From Nostoc sp. ATCC 53789 (GTDB taxonomy: Bacteria; Cyanobacteriota; Cyanobacteriia; Cyanobacteriales; Nostocaceae), in NCBI RefSeq assembly GCF_009873495.1, contig NZ_CP046705.1:186001-250000 (forward strand): a stretch of 64,000 nucleotides of DNA. The letters are read 5' to 3'. Below are positions 52,979 to 61,878 of this stretch, piece after piece; position 1 is the stretch's first letter; every line of letters starts with the position of its first letter. Below the pieces are notes generated by a model. The model saw only the letters and a list, made by a program, of their open reading frames with translations. It was not told where the DNA came from and ran no database searches. The translations under genes and the position numbers were made by a program.

Positions 52979-53863
52979 ATGAATATCTCTCCCAATCCCC
53001 AATCCCCAATCTCTAATCCCCAATCCCCAGAAACAGGCTTTAACTTTGCTTACTTAGACGAGCAAACAAAGCGTTCCATTCGCCGCGCCTTGCTGAAAGC
53101 TGTGGCAATTCCAGGACATCAAATTCCCTTTTCTTCCAGAGAAATGCCCATGTCTTACGGCTGGGGTACTGGTGGAATTCAGGTAACGGCTGCTGTAATT
53201 GGTCAAACTGATGTGTTGAAAGTAATTGACCAAGGAGCAGACGACACCATTAACGCCGTTAATATTCGTCGCTTTTTCCAAAAAGTTTGTGGTGTAAAAA
53301 CCACAGAACGCACACAAGAAGCAACTTTAATTCAGACTCGCCATCGCATACCCGAAACGCCACTACAGGAAGGACAGATTTTAGTTTACCAAGTACCAAT
53401 ACCCGAACCTTTGCGGTGGCTAGAACCATCATCTGTAGAGACGGGCAAGATGCACGCTCTAGAAGAATACGGGGCTATGTACGTCAAGCTGTACGAAGAC
53501 ATTACCACACATGGACATATTGCTACATCCTACGACTATCCAGTAATGGTGCATAACCGCTATTTGATGAGTCCTAGCCCGATCCCACGCTTTGATAATC
53601 CCAAAATGCAGATGAGTCCGGCATTGCAATTATTTGGTGCAGGGAGAGAAAAACGCATATATGCAATTCCACCATATACCAAAGTCAAAAGCCTCGACTT
53701 TGAAGACCATCCGTTCACCGTAGAAAAATGGGATAAAGCTTGTGAGTTATGCGGTTCTACAGAAAGCTACTTAGATGAGGTAGTGATTGATGACCAAGGT
53801 GGGCGAATGTGGATCTGCTCAGATACAGATTTTTGTGGGGGACGGTTGACGGATGATGGATGA
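52979..53863 (+). CDS. phnJ: C-P lyase radical SAM subunit PhnJ
   Basis: 294 aa from MNISPNPQSPISNPQSPE (ATG 52979). The first 19 codons include CCCCAAT-type heptamer repeats, so the original N terminus may start later. The core GFNFAYLDEQTKRSIRRALL and PFSSREMPMSYGWGTGGIQV are typical. The iron-sulfur and active cysteines are in ACELCGSTESYLDEVV and RMWICSDTDFCGGRL. PhnJ reduces SAM and cuts the C-P bond to release alkane and ribose cyclic phosphate. Confidence 0.93.
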   Translation: MNISPNPQSPISNPQSPETGFNFAYLDEQTKRSIRRALLKAVAIPGHQIPFSSREMPMSYGWGTGGIQVTAAVIGQTDVLKVIDQGADDTINAVNIRRFFQKVCGVKTTERTQEATLIQTRHRIPETPLQEGQILVYQVPIPEPLRWLEPSSVETGKMHALEEYGAMYVKLYEDITTHGHIATSYDYPVMVHNRYLMSPSPIPRFDNPKMQMSPALQLFGAGREKRIYAIPPYTKVKSLDFEDHPFTVEKWDKACELCGSTESYLDEVVIDDQGGRMWICSDTDFCGGRLTDDG

Positions 53864-53901
53864 CTGATAAATGACGACTGATCAGTATGGACTAATGACT
53901 A

Positions 53902-54675
53902 ATGACTAAACCTCTTTTACAAGTTCACCAACTGAGTAAATCTTACGGCGCAATTAAAGCGTGCGATCGCATTTCTTTTAATCTCTATCCTGGGCAAGTT
54001 CTCGGTATTGTCGGAGAATCAGGTTCAGGTAAGTCTACTTTACTGAGTGCAATTGCTAATCATACTGCTGTTAACAAAGGTAATGTTACTTATACTAGTC
54101 GTAGCGGTGAAGACTTAGAAATTTTTCAACTTGCGGAAGCTAAACGGCGGTTGTTGATGCGAACTGAGTGGGGCTTTGTGCAGCAAAATCCCCGTGATGG
54201 TCTGCGAATGAAGGTCAGTGCTGGAGCAAATATCGGCGAACGCCTACTAGATATTGGGGTACGGCACTATGGCAATATTCGGGATGAGGCTAGGCACTGG
54301 CTACAACAAGTAGAAATTGACCCCACAAGGATAGATGATCTGCCAGTTCGCTTTTCTGGAGGGATGCAACAAAGATTACAACTTGCCCGTGTATTGGTGA
54401 CACGTCCTCGGTTGATCTTGATGGACGAACCAACGGGAGGTTTGGATGTATCAGTGCAAGCGAGGTTATTAGATTTATTGCGATCGCTTGTCCGCAATTT
54501 TCATCTTAGCGTGATTATAGTTACTCACGATATCGGCGTAGTCAGGCTTTTAGCACACAGATTATTAGTTATGCAACAAGGACAGGTAGTGGAATCAGGT
54601 TTAACTGACCAAGTACTTGATGATCCACAACATCCATACACCCAACTCTTAGTCAGTGCTGCTTTAACACCCTGA
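53902..54675 (+). CDS. phnK: C-P lyase ATP-binding subunit PhnK
   Basis: 257 aa. ABC ATPase: GESGSGKSTLLSAIA, Q-loop FVQQNPRDGLRM, signature FSGGMQQRLQLARVLVTR, LILMDEPTGGLDVS and VTHDIGVVRLLAHR. PhnK binds the PhnGHIJ core and is needed for C-P cleavage in vivo. 38 bp after phnJ. The core order phnJ-K-L is the standard one. Confidence 0.92.
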   Translation: MTKPLLQVHQLSKSYGAIKACDRISFNLYPGQVLGIVGESGSGKSTLLSAIANHTAVNKGNVTYTSRSGEDLEIFQLAEAKRRLLMRTEWGFVQQNPRDGLRMKVSAGANIGERLLDIGVRHYGNIRDEARHWLQQVEIDPTRIDDLPVRFSGGMQQRLQLARVLVTRPRLILMDEPTGGLDVSVQARLLDLLRSLVRNFHLSVIIVTHDIGVVRLLAHRLLVMQQGQVVESGLTDQVLDDPQHPYTQLLVSAALTP

Positions 54676-54715
54676 TATTTGTTGATTGTTGACGGTAACA
54701 GTCAACAGTCAACAG

Positions 54716-54810
54716 GAGCCAGTGCGTTGCGCGGGTTTCCAAGGCACTCTGTTGGGCGGCTTTGCCGACTTGAAAGAAATACCGCCGCATTGAAACAACT
54801 GGCGTTCAAC
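54716..54810. repeat. Dispersed repeat between phnK and phnL
   Basis: GGAGCCAGTGCGTTGCGCGG at one end and AACTGGCG at the other frame a 90-bp palindrome-ended Nostoc repeat. It interrupts the otherwise tight operon with 155 bp of intercistronic DNA. Confidence 0.7.
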
Positions 54811-54830
54811 AGTCATCTATTTTCTTAACC

Positions 54831-55556
54831 ATGCAATCATTAACTGTTAATCATCGTCCAGTAAGCTCTTCTGGCAAAGCACTTTTACAAGTTGAGAATT
54901 TGCGAAAAAGTTTTACTCTGCATCAGCAAGGAGGCATTAATCTATCGGTGCTAGAAGGTGTTTCTTTAAGCGTTAATGCTGGGGAATGTGTCGCCCTTTC
55001 TGGAGCATCTGGCAGTGGTAAATCTACATTTATGCGCTGTTTGTATGCTAACTATCGCGTTGATAGTGGTTCAGTCTGGATAAAACATCAGGAAGATTGG
55101 GTTGATTTGTGTCAACTCGCTCCCCATGAGATTTTAGCAGTCCGGCAGAAAACCATTGGATATGTCAGTCAGTTTTTAAGAGTAATTCCCAGAGTACCAG
55201 CCTTAGAAGTTGCCGCAGAACCACTATTAGAATTAGGGGTAGATATAAATGTCGCATATAACAAAGTTAAAGACTTATTTTGTCGCCTCAATCTCTCAGA
55301 ACGACTGTGGCATCTTTCCCCCACTACCTTTTCTGGAGGCGAAAAGCAACGGGTAAATATTACTCGTGCTTTAGCAGTTGATTATCCAATTTTGCTACTA
55401 GATGAACCAACTTCAGCCCTAGACGCTACCAATCGCCAAGTAGTAATTGAACTGTTGCAAGAGAAAAAAGCTAAAGGCAGTGGCTTAATTGGCATTTTTC
55501 ACGATGAAGAAGTGCGATCGCAACTTTGTAACCACGAATTAATCTTTGACAGGTGA
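54831..55556 (+). CDS. phnL: C-P lyase subunit PhnL
   Basis: 241 aa. ABC ATPase with GASGSGKSTFMRCLY, IGYVSQFLRVIPRV, FSGGEKQRVNITRALAVDYP and LLLDEPTSALDATN. PhnL helps form the ribose triphosphate adduct with PhnG, H and I. Its own promoter may be needed because of the repeat upstream. The stop overlaps the longer upstream frame of phnM2. Confidence 0.92.
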   Translation: MQSLTVNHRPVSSSGKALLQVENLRKSFTLHQQGGINLSVLEGVSLSVNAGECVALSGASGSGKSTFMRCLYANYRVDSGSVWIKHQEDWVDLCQLAPHEILAVRQKTIGYVSQFLRVIPRVPALEVAAEPLLELGVDINVAYNKVKDLFCRLNLSERLWHLSPTTFSGGEKQRVNITRALAVDYPILLLDEPTSALDATNRQVVIELLQEKKAKGSGLIGIFHDEEVRSQLCNHELIFDR

Positions 55557-55615
55557 TTTGCCAAAACAGGATGATGCCAGTATTAAAAATTACGAATTAC
55601 GAATTACGAATTAGT

Positions 55616-56752
55616 ATGAGTGAACAGATTTACACTAACTATCGTCTGCAACTACCAGATCAAGAACTGCTGGGTACTTTGGTAGTGCGAGATGGATTGA
55701 TTGCTGATATTCAGCCAGGAATTGTAAGTCATGGTCAAAATGGTCAGGGAGATTATCTATTACCAGGATTGATTGAGTTACACACCGATAATCTCGAACG
55801 CTGTATGTCTCCCCGTCCCGGTATTCGTTGGCCTTTAGAAGCAGCAGCAGTTTATCATGACCGAGATTTAGCCAGTGCGGGAGTAACAACAGTGTGTGAT
55901 GCGATCGCAATTGGTGATGTCGCAGCTGGCTCTCCTCGCTTAACTAACTATGCGCCGATGATTGATGTCATTTCCCAAGCACAAGTCTTCGGACGCTTCT
56001 GTGTGGAACATCGCATTCATCTACGCTGTGAACTGGCTTTTGAAAAGGTTTATGAGATTACAGCACAATACTCAGATCATCCTCTTTTATCAATGATTTC
56101 GCTGATGGATCATACTCCAGGTCAACGGCAGTTTACTCGGTTGGACAAGTTTAAAGAGTATTATATGGGAAAACACGGTGTTACTCCTGACAAAATTGAC
56201 GAGTTCATCATTATTCGCCAGCAACAGCAACAAATATATGCACAAAAAAATCGTATGGCTTTAGTAGAACTTACCAAAGCCAAAGGTATTTCCTTAGCAA
56301 GTCACGATGATGCTACTGTGGAACACGTCCAAGAAGCGGTACAAGATGGAGTAGTACTAGCTGAGTTCCCAACTACATTAGTAGCTGCCAAAGCAGCGCA
56401 TAACTTAGGATTACAAGTTTTGATGGGTGCGCCTAATTTAGTGTTAGGTGGTTCTCACTCTGGTAATGTTTCAGCTATGGAACTTGTTTTGCACGGTTTA
56501 GTTGATGTGATCTCTTCTGATTATGTTCCTCAAAGCTTATTGCAATCCATCTGGATAATTGCCCATAAGACTGGCAAGCCTATTTACCAAGCTATGCAAT
56601 TATTTACCAGTAATCCAGCCAAAGCCATTAATCTATTTTGCGATCGTGGTAGTTTGGAGGTCGGAAAAAGAGCTGATGCGATCGCTGTTCATGATGATGG
56701 TATCATACCCCGTTTGAGTGCAACTATCTGTCGAGGTGATCGTATTTCTTAA
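55616..56752 (+). CDS. phnM: PhnM copy 2
   Basis: 378 aa from MSEQIYTNYRLQLPDQELLG (ATG 55616, just after three AATTACG heptamers at 55589-55612; the longer frame begins in phnL). GLIELHTDNLERCMSPRPGI, LMDHTPGQRQFTRLDKFKEY and SLASHDDATVEHVQEAV match canonical PhnM. It is closer to the enterobacterial enzyme than copy 1. End of the phn transcript. Confidence 0.92.
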   Translation: MSEQIYTNYRLQLPDQELLGTLVVRDGLIADIQPGIVSHGQNGQGDYLLPGLIELHTDNLERCMSPRPGIRWPLEAAAVYHDRDLASAGVTTVCDAIAIGDVAAGSPRLTNYAPMIDVISQAQVFGRFCVEHRIHLRCELAFEKVYEITAQYSDHPLLSMISLMDHTPGQRQFTRLDKFKEYYMGKHGVTPDKIDEFIIIRQQQQQIYAQKNRMALVELTKAKGISLASHDDATVEHVQEAVQDGVVLAEFPTTLVAAKAAHNLGLQVLMGAPNLVLGGSHSGNVSAMELVLHGLVDVISSDYVPQSLLQSIWIIAHKTGKPIYQAMQLFTSNPAKAINLFCDRGSLEVGKRADAIAVHDDGIIPRLSATICRGDRIS

Positions 56753-57118
56753 GTTAAAAATATTATATGTAAATGCTGAGAGAGGGAGGGGACATGAAAG
56801 CTAAAACTTAGACATAATAAGCTCTATAGCCCTCAAACCTCGTAAATAATATTCAATCTTATTGCAATTTAATTCCATTAATTTTGAACAATACACCAAC
56901 AATTATCCATGAAACTTACCCAGGTTTGACTATATAAATCGCATAAAACTACTATATCTCCTGATCAATCGTTCATATTTTTTAACTTTAGCAATATATT
57001 TTTGTACACCAATACGGATTGCTCCTCAATATTACTATTTACCATTCTGGATTAAAATTTCCAATATTATATTAAGATGACCTTTTCTCATCAATACTAT
57101 ATATTTAATATAGGAATC
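56753..57118. other. Intergenic region after the phosphonate locus
   Basis: 366 bp, AT rich. No gene, no strong terminator hairpin and no recognisable repeat seen. Confidence 0.4.
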
Positions 57119-57405
57119 CTATTTGATTTTTGAAAAAACTCCGTACATTCCAAGAGTGGGAAAATCAAAGGTAGTGTGTCGGATGAACCACTCAAACATC
57201 CACTTTAAATGGGAGAAAGAAGGAATCAAGGCACAAAAACGTCGAACCCATGTTTTAGCTTGCAACCAGATATCTTCAATAGGATTTTGTTCTGGGCAAT
57301 TAGGGGCGAAACGAACACAATGAATTTTCCATTGTTCAGGTGCTAAACCCTGATTAAGTTCGTCTAAAAAGCTTTGAATTTCTTTGGAACGAGAACAAGG
57401 TGCTG
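57119..57405 (-). pseudogene. IS630 transposase 3' remnant
   Basis: Minus-strand frame EQWKIHCVRFAPNCPEQNPI, then EDIWLQAKTWVRRF, the final Glu motif of an IS630-type transposase, ending FSKIK and TAG at 57119-57121. The first two catalytic Asp regions are missing, so only the last third remains. A different transposase gene follows at 57526. Confidence 0.7.
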
Positions 57406-57525
57406 TTTACAAAGCTTGAGTTTGGACTAATTTGCATTTAGCAGCAATGAATAGAAGGCAAGAGAAAGTGACCCAACTTCTTTTAGAGGCTGAGTTAAAT
57501 GGAATTGTTAAAAAAGAAGCAGAAA

Positions 57526-58842
57526 CTAAGCAGCAGTTAGATCGGCGTTCTTAAGTGATTCTTCGGTTTTAGGTTTTTTAGATGCGTGTTTTTTGACAGT
57601 GGGATAACGGGGACGAGGAGGTGGCTGATGCCCTTGGGCACGACCAGGTGATTTACCGCGAGTTTTAGGCGGTTGAGCAGGAGTGCCAATGGTGGCTAAA
57701 ATTAGGGGAAAGGCTTGTGCTACACGCCCTGGAGACAGTGTATCCTGAGTTGATTGCCACGGCAATGGAGAGTCGATGCAGACAACTCTAGCTAACCATA
57801 GTTGCCAAGTTAACAAAGGCATGAGGTCACTCCATCGCTCTGCTGCCTGAGTAGAGCCAAGCTGAGGCTGTGTCCAATATAATCGTTGCTTTGCAAATCT
57901 ATACCAATGTTCTAGGGCAAAGCGGCGTAAGTATTTGTGCCAAAGGTTCTCTAATGGAGGCATCGTCTTGCCTAACCAAGCTAGCCATAATGGTTGGAAC
58001 TTCCGATTGCGTCCTACTGGTTTAATGACCTCGACACGAATGATTTCCATTGCTCGGTTTGGCGATTGAAGGAAATGAAACCTACTCCAACGCATCACTT
58101 TAACTCGACCAATTTTGGGGTCTTCGATTTCTAGAGTCTCCCTTGCTATTGGCCAAGTTTCAGGGTCATTCAATTTGAACTTATGACCATGCTTGCACGG
58201 AGCGCCTCGTCCCTTATAAGCACTGGGTGTACCCCAAACACATCGGTTTGAGGCTAAACGCAGCAACAGGTCTACCTCAATGTTCTCTGTTGCTTGGACA
58301 AATTTGGCGTTGCCATAACCTCGGTCATAAGCAGCAAGCGGTCTTTTTCCTAACTCACGAGTCACAGTTTTGAGTTGAAATACTGCTTTGCTTGTTGGAG
58401 TTTCAAAGCTGGTTATCCGTTCATGTCTCAACGGTAATGCCCAACTCCCATCCGCCTCTGGTATCCAGGCTAAAGTACTGTAACTTTGCCCGATGCCTAT
58501 GCTCCCTCCTCTGTCCCCATGAAAAGTTCTTTCCCTAAGTGTTCTCGCTTCTGGTCGTGACCAAAAGCTATGATCTCCTGCTAGAAATGGCTGCTCTTCT
58601 GTCGCTACCTCCTTCACCATCAGTTTCATCAGTTTCCTTCTGGGTGGACGACTATCATGCAGTGCTGCATAAATACTCGACCATTGCCGTCTAAATACTG
58701 GGTTTTGAGACAAGCTGACGAATGATGGGATACTTGGACTTGTCAATACTGCATCCATCAATTCAAATACTGCATCTTTGGCCTTCCCCAAACAATCGTA
58801 GATAGCTTGGCGGAATTTTTCTAGTTGTGTCAGGATCATCAC
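57526..58842 (-). CDS. IS701-like / NF041680-type transposase
   Basis: 438 aa. N-terminal part PVFRRQWSSIYAALHDSRPP, then PFLAGDHSFWSRPEARTLRE with the first Asp, ERTFHGDRGGSIGIGQSYST, PLAAYDRGYGNAKFVQATEN with the second and FALEHWYRFAKQRLYWTQPQ with the Glu. This is a large DDE transposase common in Nostoc. The C-terminal tail is basic and Pro/Lys rich. Element ends were not located. Intact frame. Confidence 0.83.
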   Translation of the reverse strand: MMILTQLEKFRQAIYDCLGKAKDAVFELMDAVLTSPSIPSFVSLSQNPVFRRQWSSIYAALHDSRPPRRKLMKLMVKEVATEEQPFLAGDHSFWSRPEARTLRERTFHGDRGGSIGIGQSYSTLAWIPEADGSWALPLRHERITSFETPTSKAVFQLKTVTRELGKRPLAAYDRGYGNAKFVQATENIEVDLLLRLASNRCVWGTPSAYKGRGAPCKHGHKFKLNDPETWPIARETLEIEDPKIGRVKVMRWSRFHFLQSPNRAMEIIRVEVIKPVGRNRKFQPLWLAWLGKTMPPLENLWHKYLRRFALEHWYRFAKQRLYWTQPQLGSTQAAERWSDLMPLLTWQLWLARVVCIDSPLPWQSTQDTLSPGRVAQAFPLILATIGTPAQPPKTRGKSPGRAQGHQPPPRPRYPTVKKHASKKPKTEESLKNADLTAA

Positions 58843-59074
58843 GTCAATGATTTATCGATTACTTTCATTGACTTTACGGCAGTCAGTGTTACTGCTGACT
58901 GCTTTTCTCTAGCCTTTTAGTCCAAAGTCCAGTACAAAGATAATCAGGTGAATAATTGGAAAAATAAGTGATTCTGATTCCAGAATGGGTATTTTAATAC
59001 TATATGTAGATGTAAACATAAAAATAACGTGAAATAACTAAGTCTAGATTTGTACTAAGAAGATTTTTTTGAAT

Positions 59075-59332
59075 ATGGATAACGACAATCAGATAGACAA
59101 AGACAATTTCCTCTACCAGCGCTATCGATATCTTGGAAAGTACACGCCTCAAAATCTTTTATTCAATGCTAATCTTCAAGAATTTTCTGAACGTGTTTGT
59201 TATCTCTCTAATCTACAGACTTCGGGAAAAATTTCTTCACAGAAGTGCTATGAGGAAATTGAGTTCCTCTGGCAGCAGTTGACACAGAGCTTTAAGACGC
59301 TAATAATTGATAAATTTGACGTAAATGAATGA
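59075..59332 (+). CDS. Small cyanobacterial protein, DUF7219-like
   Basis: 85 aa from MDNDNQIDKDNFLYQRYRYL (ATG 59075; TTG two codons upstream). GKYTPQNLLFNANLQEFSER, then VCYLSNLQTSGKISSQKCYE and IEFLWQQLTQSFKTL match a small cyanobacterial family I recall as DUF7219. Helical; function unknown. 180 bp before a regulator gene on the same strand. Confidence 0.7.
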   Translation: MDNDNQIDKDNFLYQRYRYLGKYTPQNLLFNANLQEFSERVCYLSNLQTSGKISSQKCYEEIEFLWQQLTQSFKTLIIDKFDVNE

Positions 59333-59450
59333 TTGTTACACTTGATTACTCCTGGTTTGCTAGTATTCTTTTAAATAATTTGTTTTAGGTACTAAAACAT
59401 ACACAAGAAAATTTGCATAGCTCTGGGCTGACTCTGAGGAATTTTCCATA

Positions 59451-59501
59451 TTGTCAACACTGTATACACAATGATATATTTACTGTATACACTGTTGACA
59501 A
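59451..59501 (+). promoter_or_regulatory. Palindromic operator-promoter of the regulator at 59513
   Basis: TTGTCAACACTGTATACA (59451-59468) and TGTATACACTGTTGACAA (59484-59501) are inverted repeats with one mismatch. The left arm starts with TTGTCA and is followed, 18 bp on, by TATATT (59475-59480), a fair -35/-10 pair. The ATG lies 11 bp past the right arm. This layout suggests autorepression. Confidence 0.7.
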
Positions 59502-59512
59502 AGTAGAGGAAT

Positions 59513-60286
59513 ATGGGAAAAAAAAGCAAGGAATCGCCTATTGTAAGCTTCCGTGTGCCACATTCTGTTGTCGAAAAGTTAATTACAGAAGGCAGATTAA
59601 AGCCTAGCCATATAAAGTCAGAGTTATCCAACCTAATCAAAAATGACTGGTTAGCCTCTGTTGATGCTGGTGTAGAAGCAACCGTGAGTGTAAATACTGT
59701 TTATGAGCAACTAGCAAAAATAGATAGAGTTCTAGAAATACTTGAGGACAATAAGCCGAATGGCGTTATTGATGACAATGTAGACAGTGTTGAGAAAATT
59801 AGCCTCCCTGAAAGCTCCGACTCAATCTCGCCAGATAATCAGCTAGAGGTTGCCAACAGTAATGTACATCGCGTAGAGCAAATAAATGGGGATAATACAC
59901 CTGTAAGTGTTGTTGATGACAATGTGGACAGTGTTGAAAAAATTAGCATCCCTGAAAGCTCCGACTCAATCTCACCAGATAATCAGCTTGTAGAGGTTGC
60001 CAACAGCAATGTACATCGCGTAGAGCAAATAAATGGGGATAATACACCTGTAAGTGTTGTTGATGAAAACAGTATTGAGTCATTGAATTTGAAAAGAAAT
60101 ACTTATACGGCGCTTCTCGATGCACAAGTTAACACAATAGAAGATTTAAAGAAATATGGTGTCACAGGCTTGCAAACGCTGAAAAATCTGGGAAATAAAT
60201 CTGTATCTCAGATAGTTGAAGCATTGCAAAGCCGAGGGATTGAGTTACCAGAGTTACCAGACCCGGAACACACGCCTTCTCTCTGA
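59513..60286 (+). CDS. Putative regulator: RHH-like N terminus, tandem repeats, alpha-CTD-like C terminus
   Basis: 257 aa. ATG 59513 after AGAGGAAT. N-terminal PIVSFRVPHSVVEKLITEGR, then LKPSHIKSELSNLIKNDW, resembles a ribbon-helix-helix domain. Residues about 86-195 hold two copies of a 50-residue repeat (DDNVDSVEKIS, PESSDSISPDNQ, NSNVHRVEQINGDNTPVSVV). The C-terminal 60 residues (IESLNLKRNTYTALLDAQVN, TIEDLKKYGVTGLQTLKNLG, NKSVSQIVEAL) resemble the C-terminal domain of the RNA polymerase alpha subunit, with helix-hairpin-helix and the NLGxKSxxEI-like motif. It may bind DNA at both ends. Function inferred only. Confidence 0.65.
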   Translation: MGKKSKESPIVSFRVPHSVVEKLITEGRLKPSHIKSELSNLIKNDWLASVDAGVEATVSVNTVYEQLAKIDRVLEILEDNKPNGVIDDNVDSVEKISLPESSDSISPDNQLEVANSNVHRVEQINGDNTPVSVVDDNVDSVEKISIPESSDSISPDNQLVEVANSNVHRVEQINGDNTPVSVVDENSIESLNLKRNTYTALLDAQVNTIEDLKKYGVTGLQTLKNLGNKSVSQIVEALQSRGIELPELPDPEHTPSL

Positions 60287-60456
60287 GCAGTAATTTTGAA
60301 AGCTATGCACTAAGACTTGATGAGCGTTTTCAATATCGCAGTGTCAACAACATTGTTTGCGATCGCACAATTAAGAGACATAATCTAACACTAATAATAA
60401 TTTAACCTACGTAAGCAGCACAGTTAGTTATTATCCTGTTGTGTTTTTAGCTCGAA

Positions 60457-61809
60457 ATGCAAACGGACTACTGGACTTACGAGGTTAAATTAGACCTAGT
60501 GTTATTTAATTTTTGGCGCAAAGTTTATCGTAATGGGTGGTTGACAGGAGCAGTAATAGTTTTACTAATTACCTTCAACACGTTATTTAGTGCAAAAGGT
60601 GCAACGACTGTTGAAGGTTTTGAAACTGGCTCAAAAGGTAGTTATACTTCCTCTGATGTCACCCTTGGTACAGGTGTTTGGAATTTAGATGATGCCTTGA
60701 TTGGGAATCTTACCAGTGATGCTAAAAGCGGTACACAATCTGTACGTATTCGCAACAGTGGTAAAGTCTCAATGAAATTTGACCGCAGCACTGGTACTGG
60801 TACAGTTAGCATTAAACACGCAAAGTTTGGTTCTGATAGTAGTACCAATTGGCAGTTGTGGTGTTCAAGTAATAGTGGTAGTTCATGGTTACAGGTAGGT
60901 TCAACAGTCACAACTAGTTCAACAACCTTACAGACTGCAACTTTTACGCCTAACATTTCTGGCACATCTCGCTGTGAAGTCCGCAAGAGTGATGGTACTA
61001 CTAACAGAACCAACATTGATGATATTACCATCACCGATTACGGTACTTCGGGTGGTGGCGGTAGTACAAATGTACACCTAACAATGGGTAATCCCAGTGG
61101 TGCTGGGGCTTCAGATATAAACAATTATTTGCTCGATAAAGCGCAATATGCAGTTGGATACAATTGTTCATTAGGACGAGCCAATTGGGTATCTTGGCAG
61201 TTGAATAGTAGTTGGTTAGGAAGCACACCAAGACAAGATGACTTTCGTGCGGATACTACCTTACCAACAGGATGCTATCAAGTTCAATCTACCGATTTTA
61301 GTGGTAGTGGATTTGATAGAGGACACATGACCCCTTCAGGCGATCGGACTAGCACAGTTGCGGTTAACTCCAGCACCTTTTTGATGTCCAACATGATTGC
61401 ACAAGCACCTGATAACAATCAGGGAATTTGGGCTAACTTAGAAGATTACGCTAGAACTCTGGTTAGCCAGGGAAAAGAACTCTACATTATATCTGGTGGA
61501 TATGGCGTAAGTGGGACTGGAAGCAATGGAACTTTTAGCACGATTGCTGGTGGTAAAGTGACAGTTCCCAATCGTACTTGGAAAATTCTTGTTGTCTTAG
61601 ACACTCCTGGGTCTGGAGTCTCTGGTGTCACAACATCTACAAGGGTGATTGCAGTTAACATTCCCAACGCCCAAGGGGTTCGGACTGCTGACTGGAGAAA
61701 TTACCGAGTCAGTGTTGATTCACTTGAATCTCTAACCGGATTCGATTTTCTATCACTTGTTTCAACATCTATTCAATCTGTAATAGAAGCACGAGTTGAT
61801 AATTTGTAA
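60457..61809 (+). CDS. nucA: Secreted NucA-like DNA/RNA nonspecific endonuclease
   Basis: 450 aa. An N-terminal membrane or signal segment at about 28-46 (LTGAVIVLLITFNTLFSAKG), then an extra beta-sandwich module (about 50-195) absent from the classic 274-aa NucA. The nuclease domain from VHLTMGNPSGAGASDINNYL on follows NucA closely: WVSWQLNSSWLGS, FDRGHMTPSGDRT with H290 as general base, and the metal Asn region (SNMIAQAPDNNQGIWANLED). It hydrolyses DNA and RNA outside the cell. The neighbouring nuiA inhibitor is split, so this enzyme is now without its dedicated inhibitor gene. Confidence 0.92.
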   Translation: MQTDYWTYEVKLDLVLFNFWRKVYRNGWLTGAVIVLLITFNTLFSAKGATTVEGFETGSKGSYTSSDVTLGTGVWNLDDALIGNLTSDAKSGTQSVRIRNSGKVSMKFDRSTGTGTVSIKHAKFGSDSSTNWQLWCSSNSGSSWLQVGSTVTTSSTTLQTATFTPNISGTSRCEVRKSDGTTNRTNIDDITITDYGTSGGGGSTNVHLTMGNPSGAGASDINNYLLDKAQYAVGYNCSLGRANWVSWQLNSSWLGSTPRQDDFRADTTLPTGCYQVQSTDFSGSGFDRGHMTPSGDRTSTVAVNSSTFLMSNMIAQAPDNNQGIWANLEDYARTLVSQGKELYIISGGYGVSGTGSNGTFSTIAGGKVTVPNRTWKILVVLDTPGSGVSGVTTSTRVIAVNIPNAQGVRTADWRNYRVSVDSLESLTGFDFLSLVSTSIQSVIEARVDNL

Positions 61810-61833
61810 GTTTCGCTAATTTCAAAAACGATT

Positions 61834-61867
61834 CAAGTCTGCCCACATAAGTAAGTGGGCAGACTTG
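61834..61867. terminator. Bidirectional terminator between nucA and nuiA 3' half
   Basis: CAAGTCTGCCCAC and GTGGGCAGACTTG form a perfect 13-bp stem with an 8-nt loop, placed between the convergent nucA-like gene and the nuiA 3' half. It lies 25 bp past one stop and 12 bp past the other. No long T-run. Confidence 0.7.
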
Positions 61868-61878
61868 CAATTTGACCA

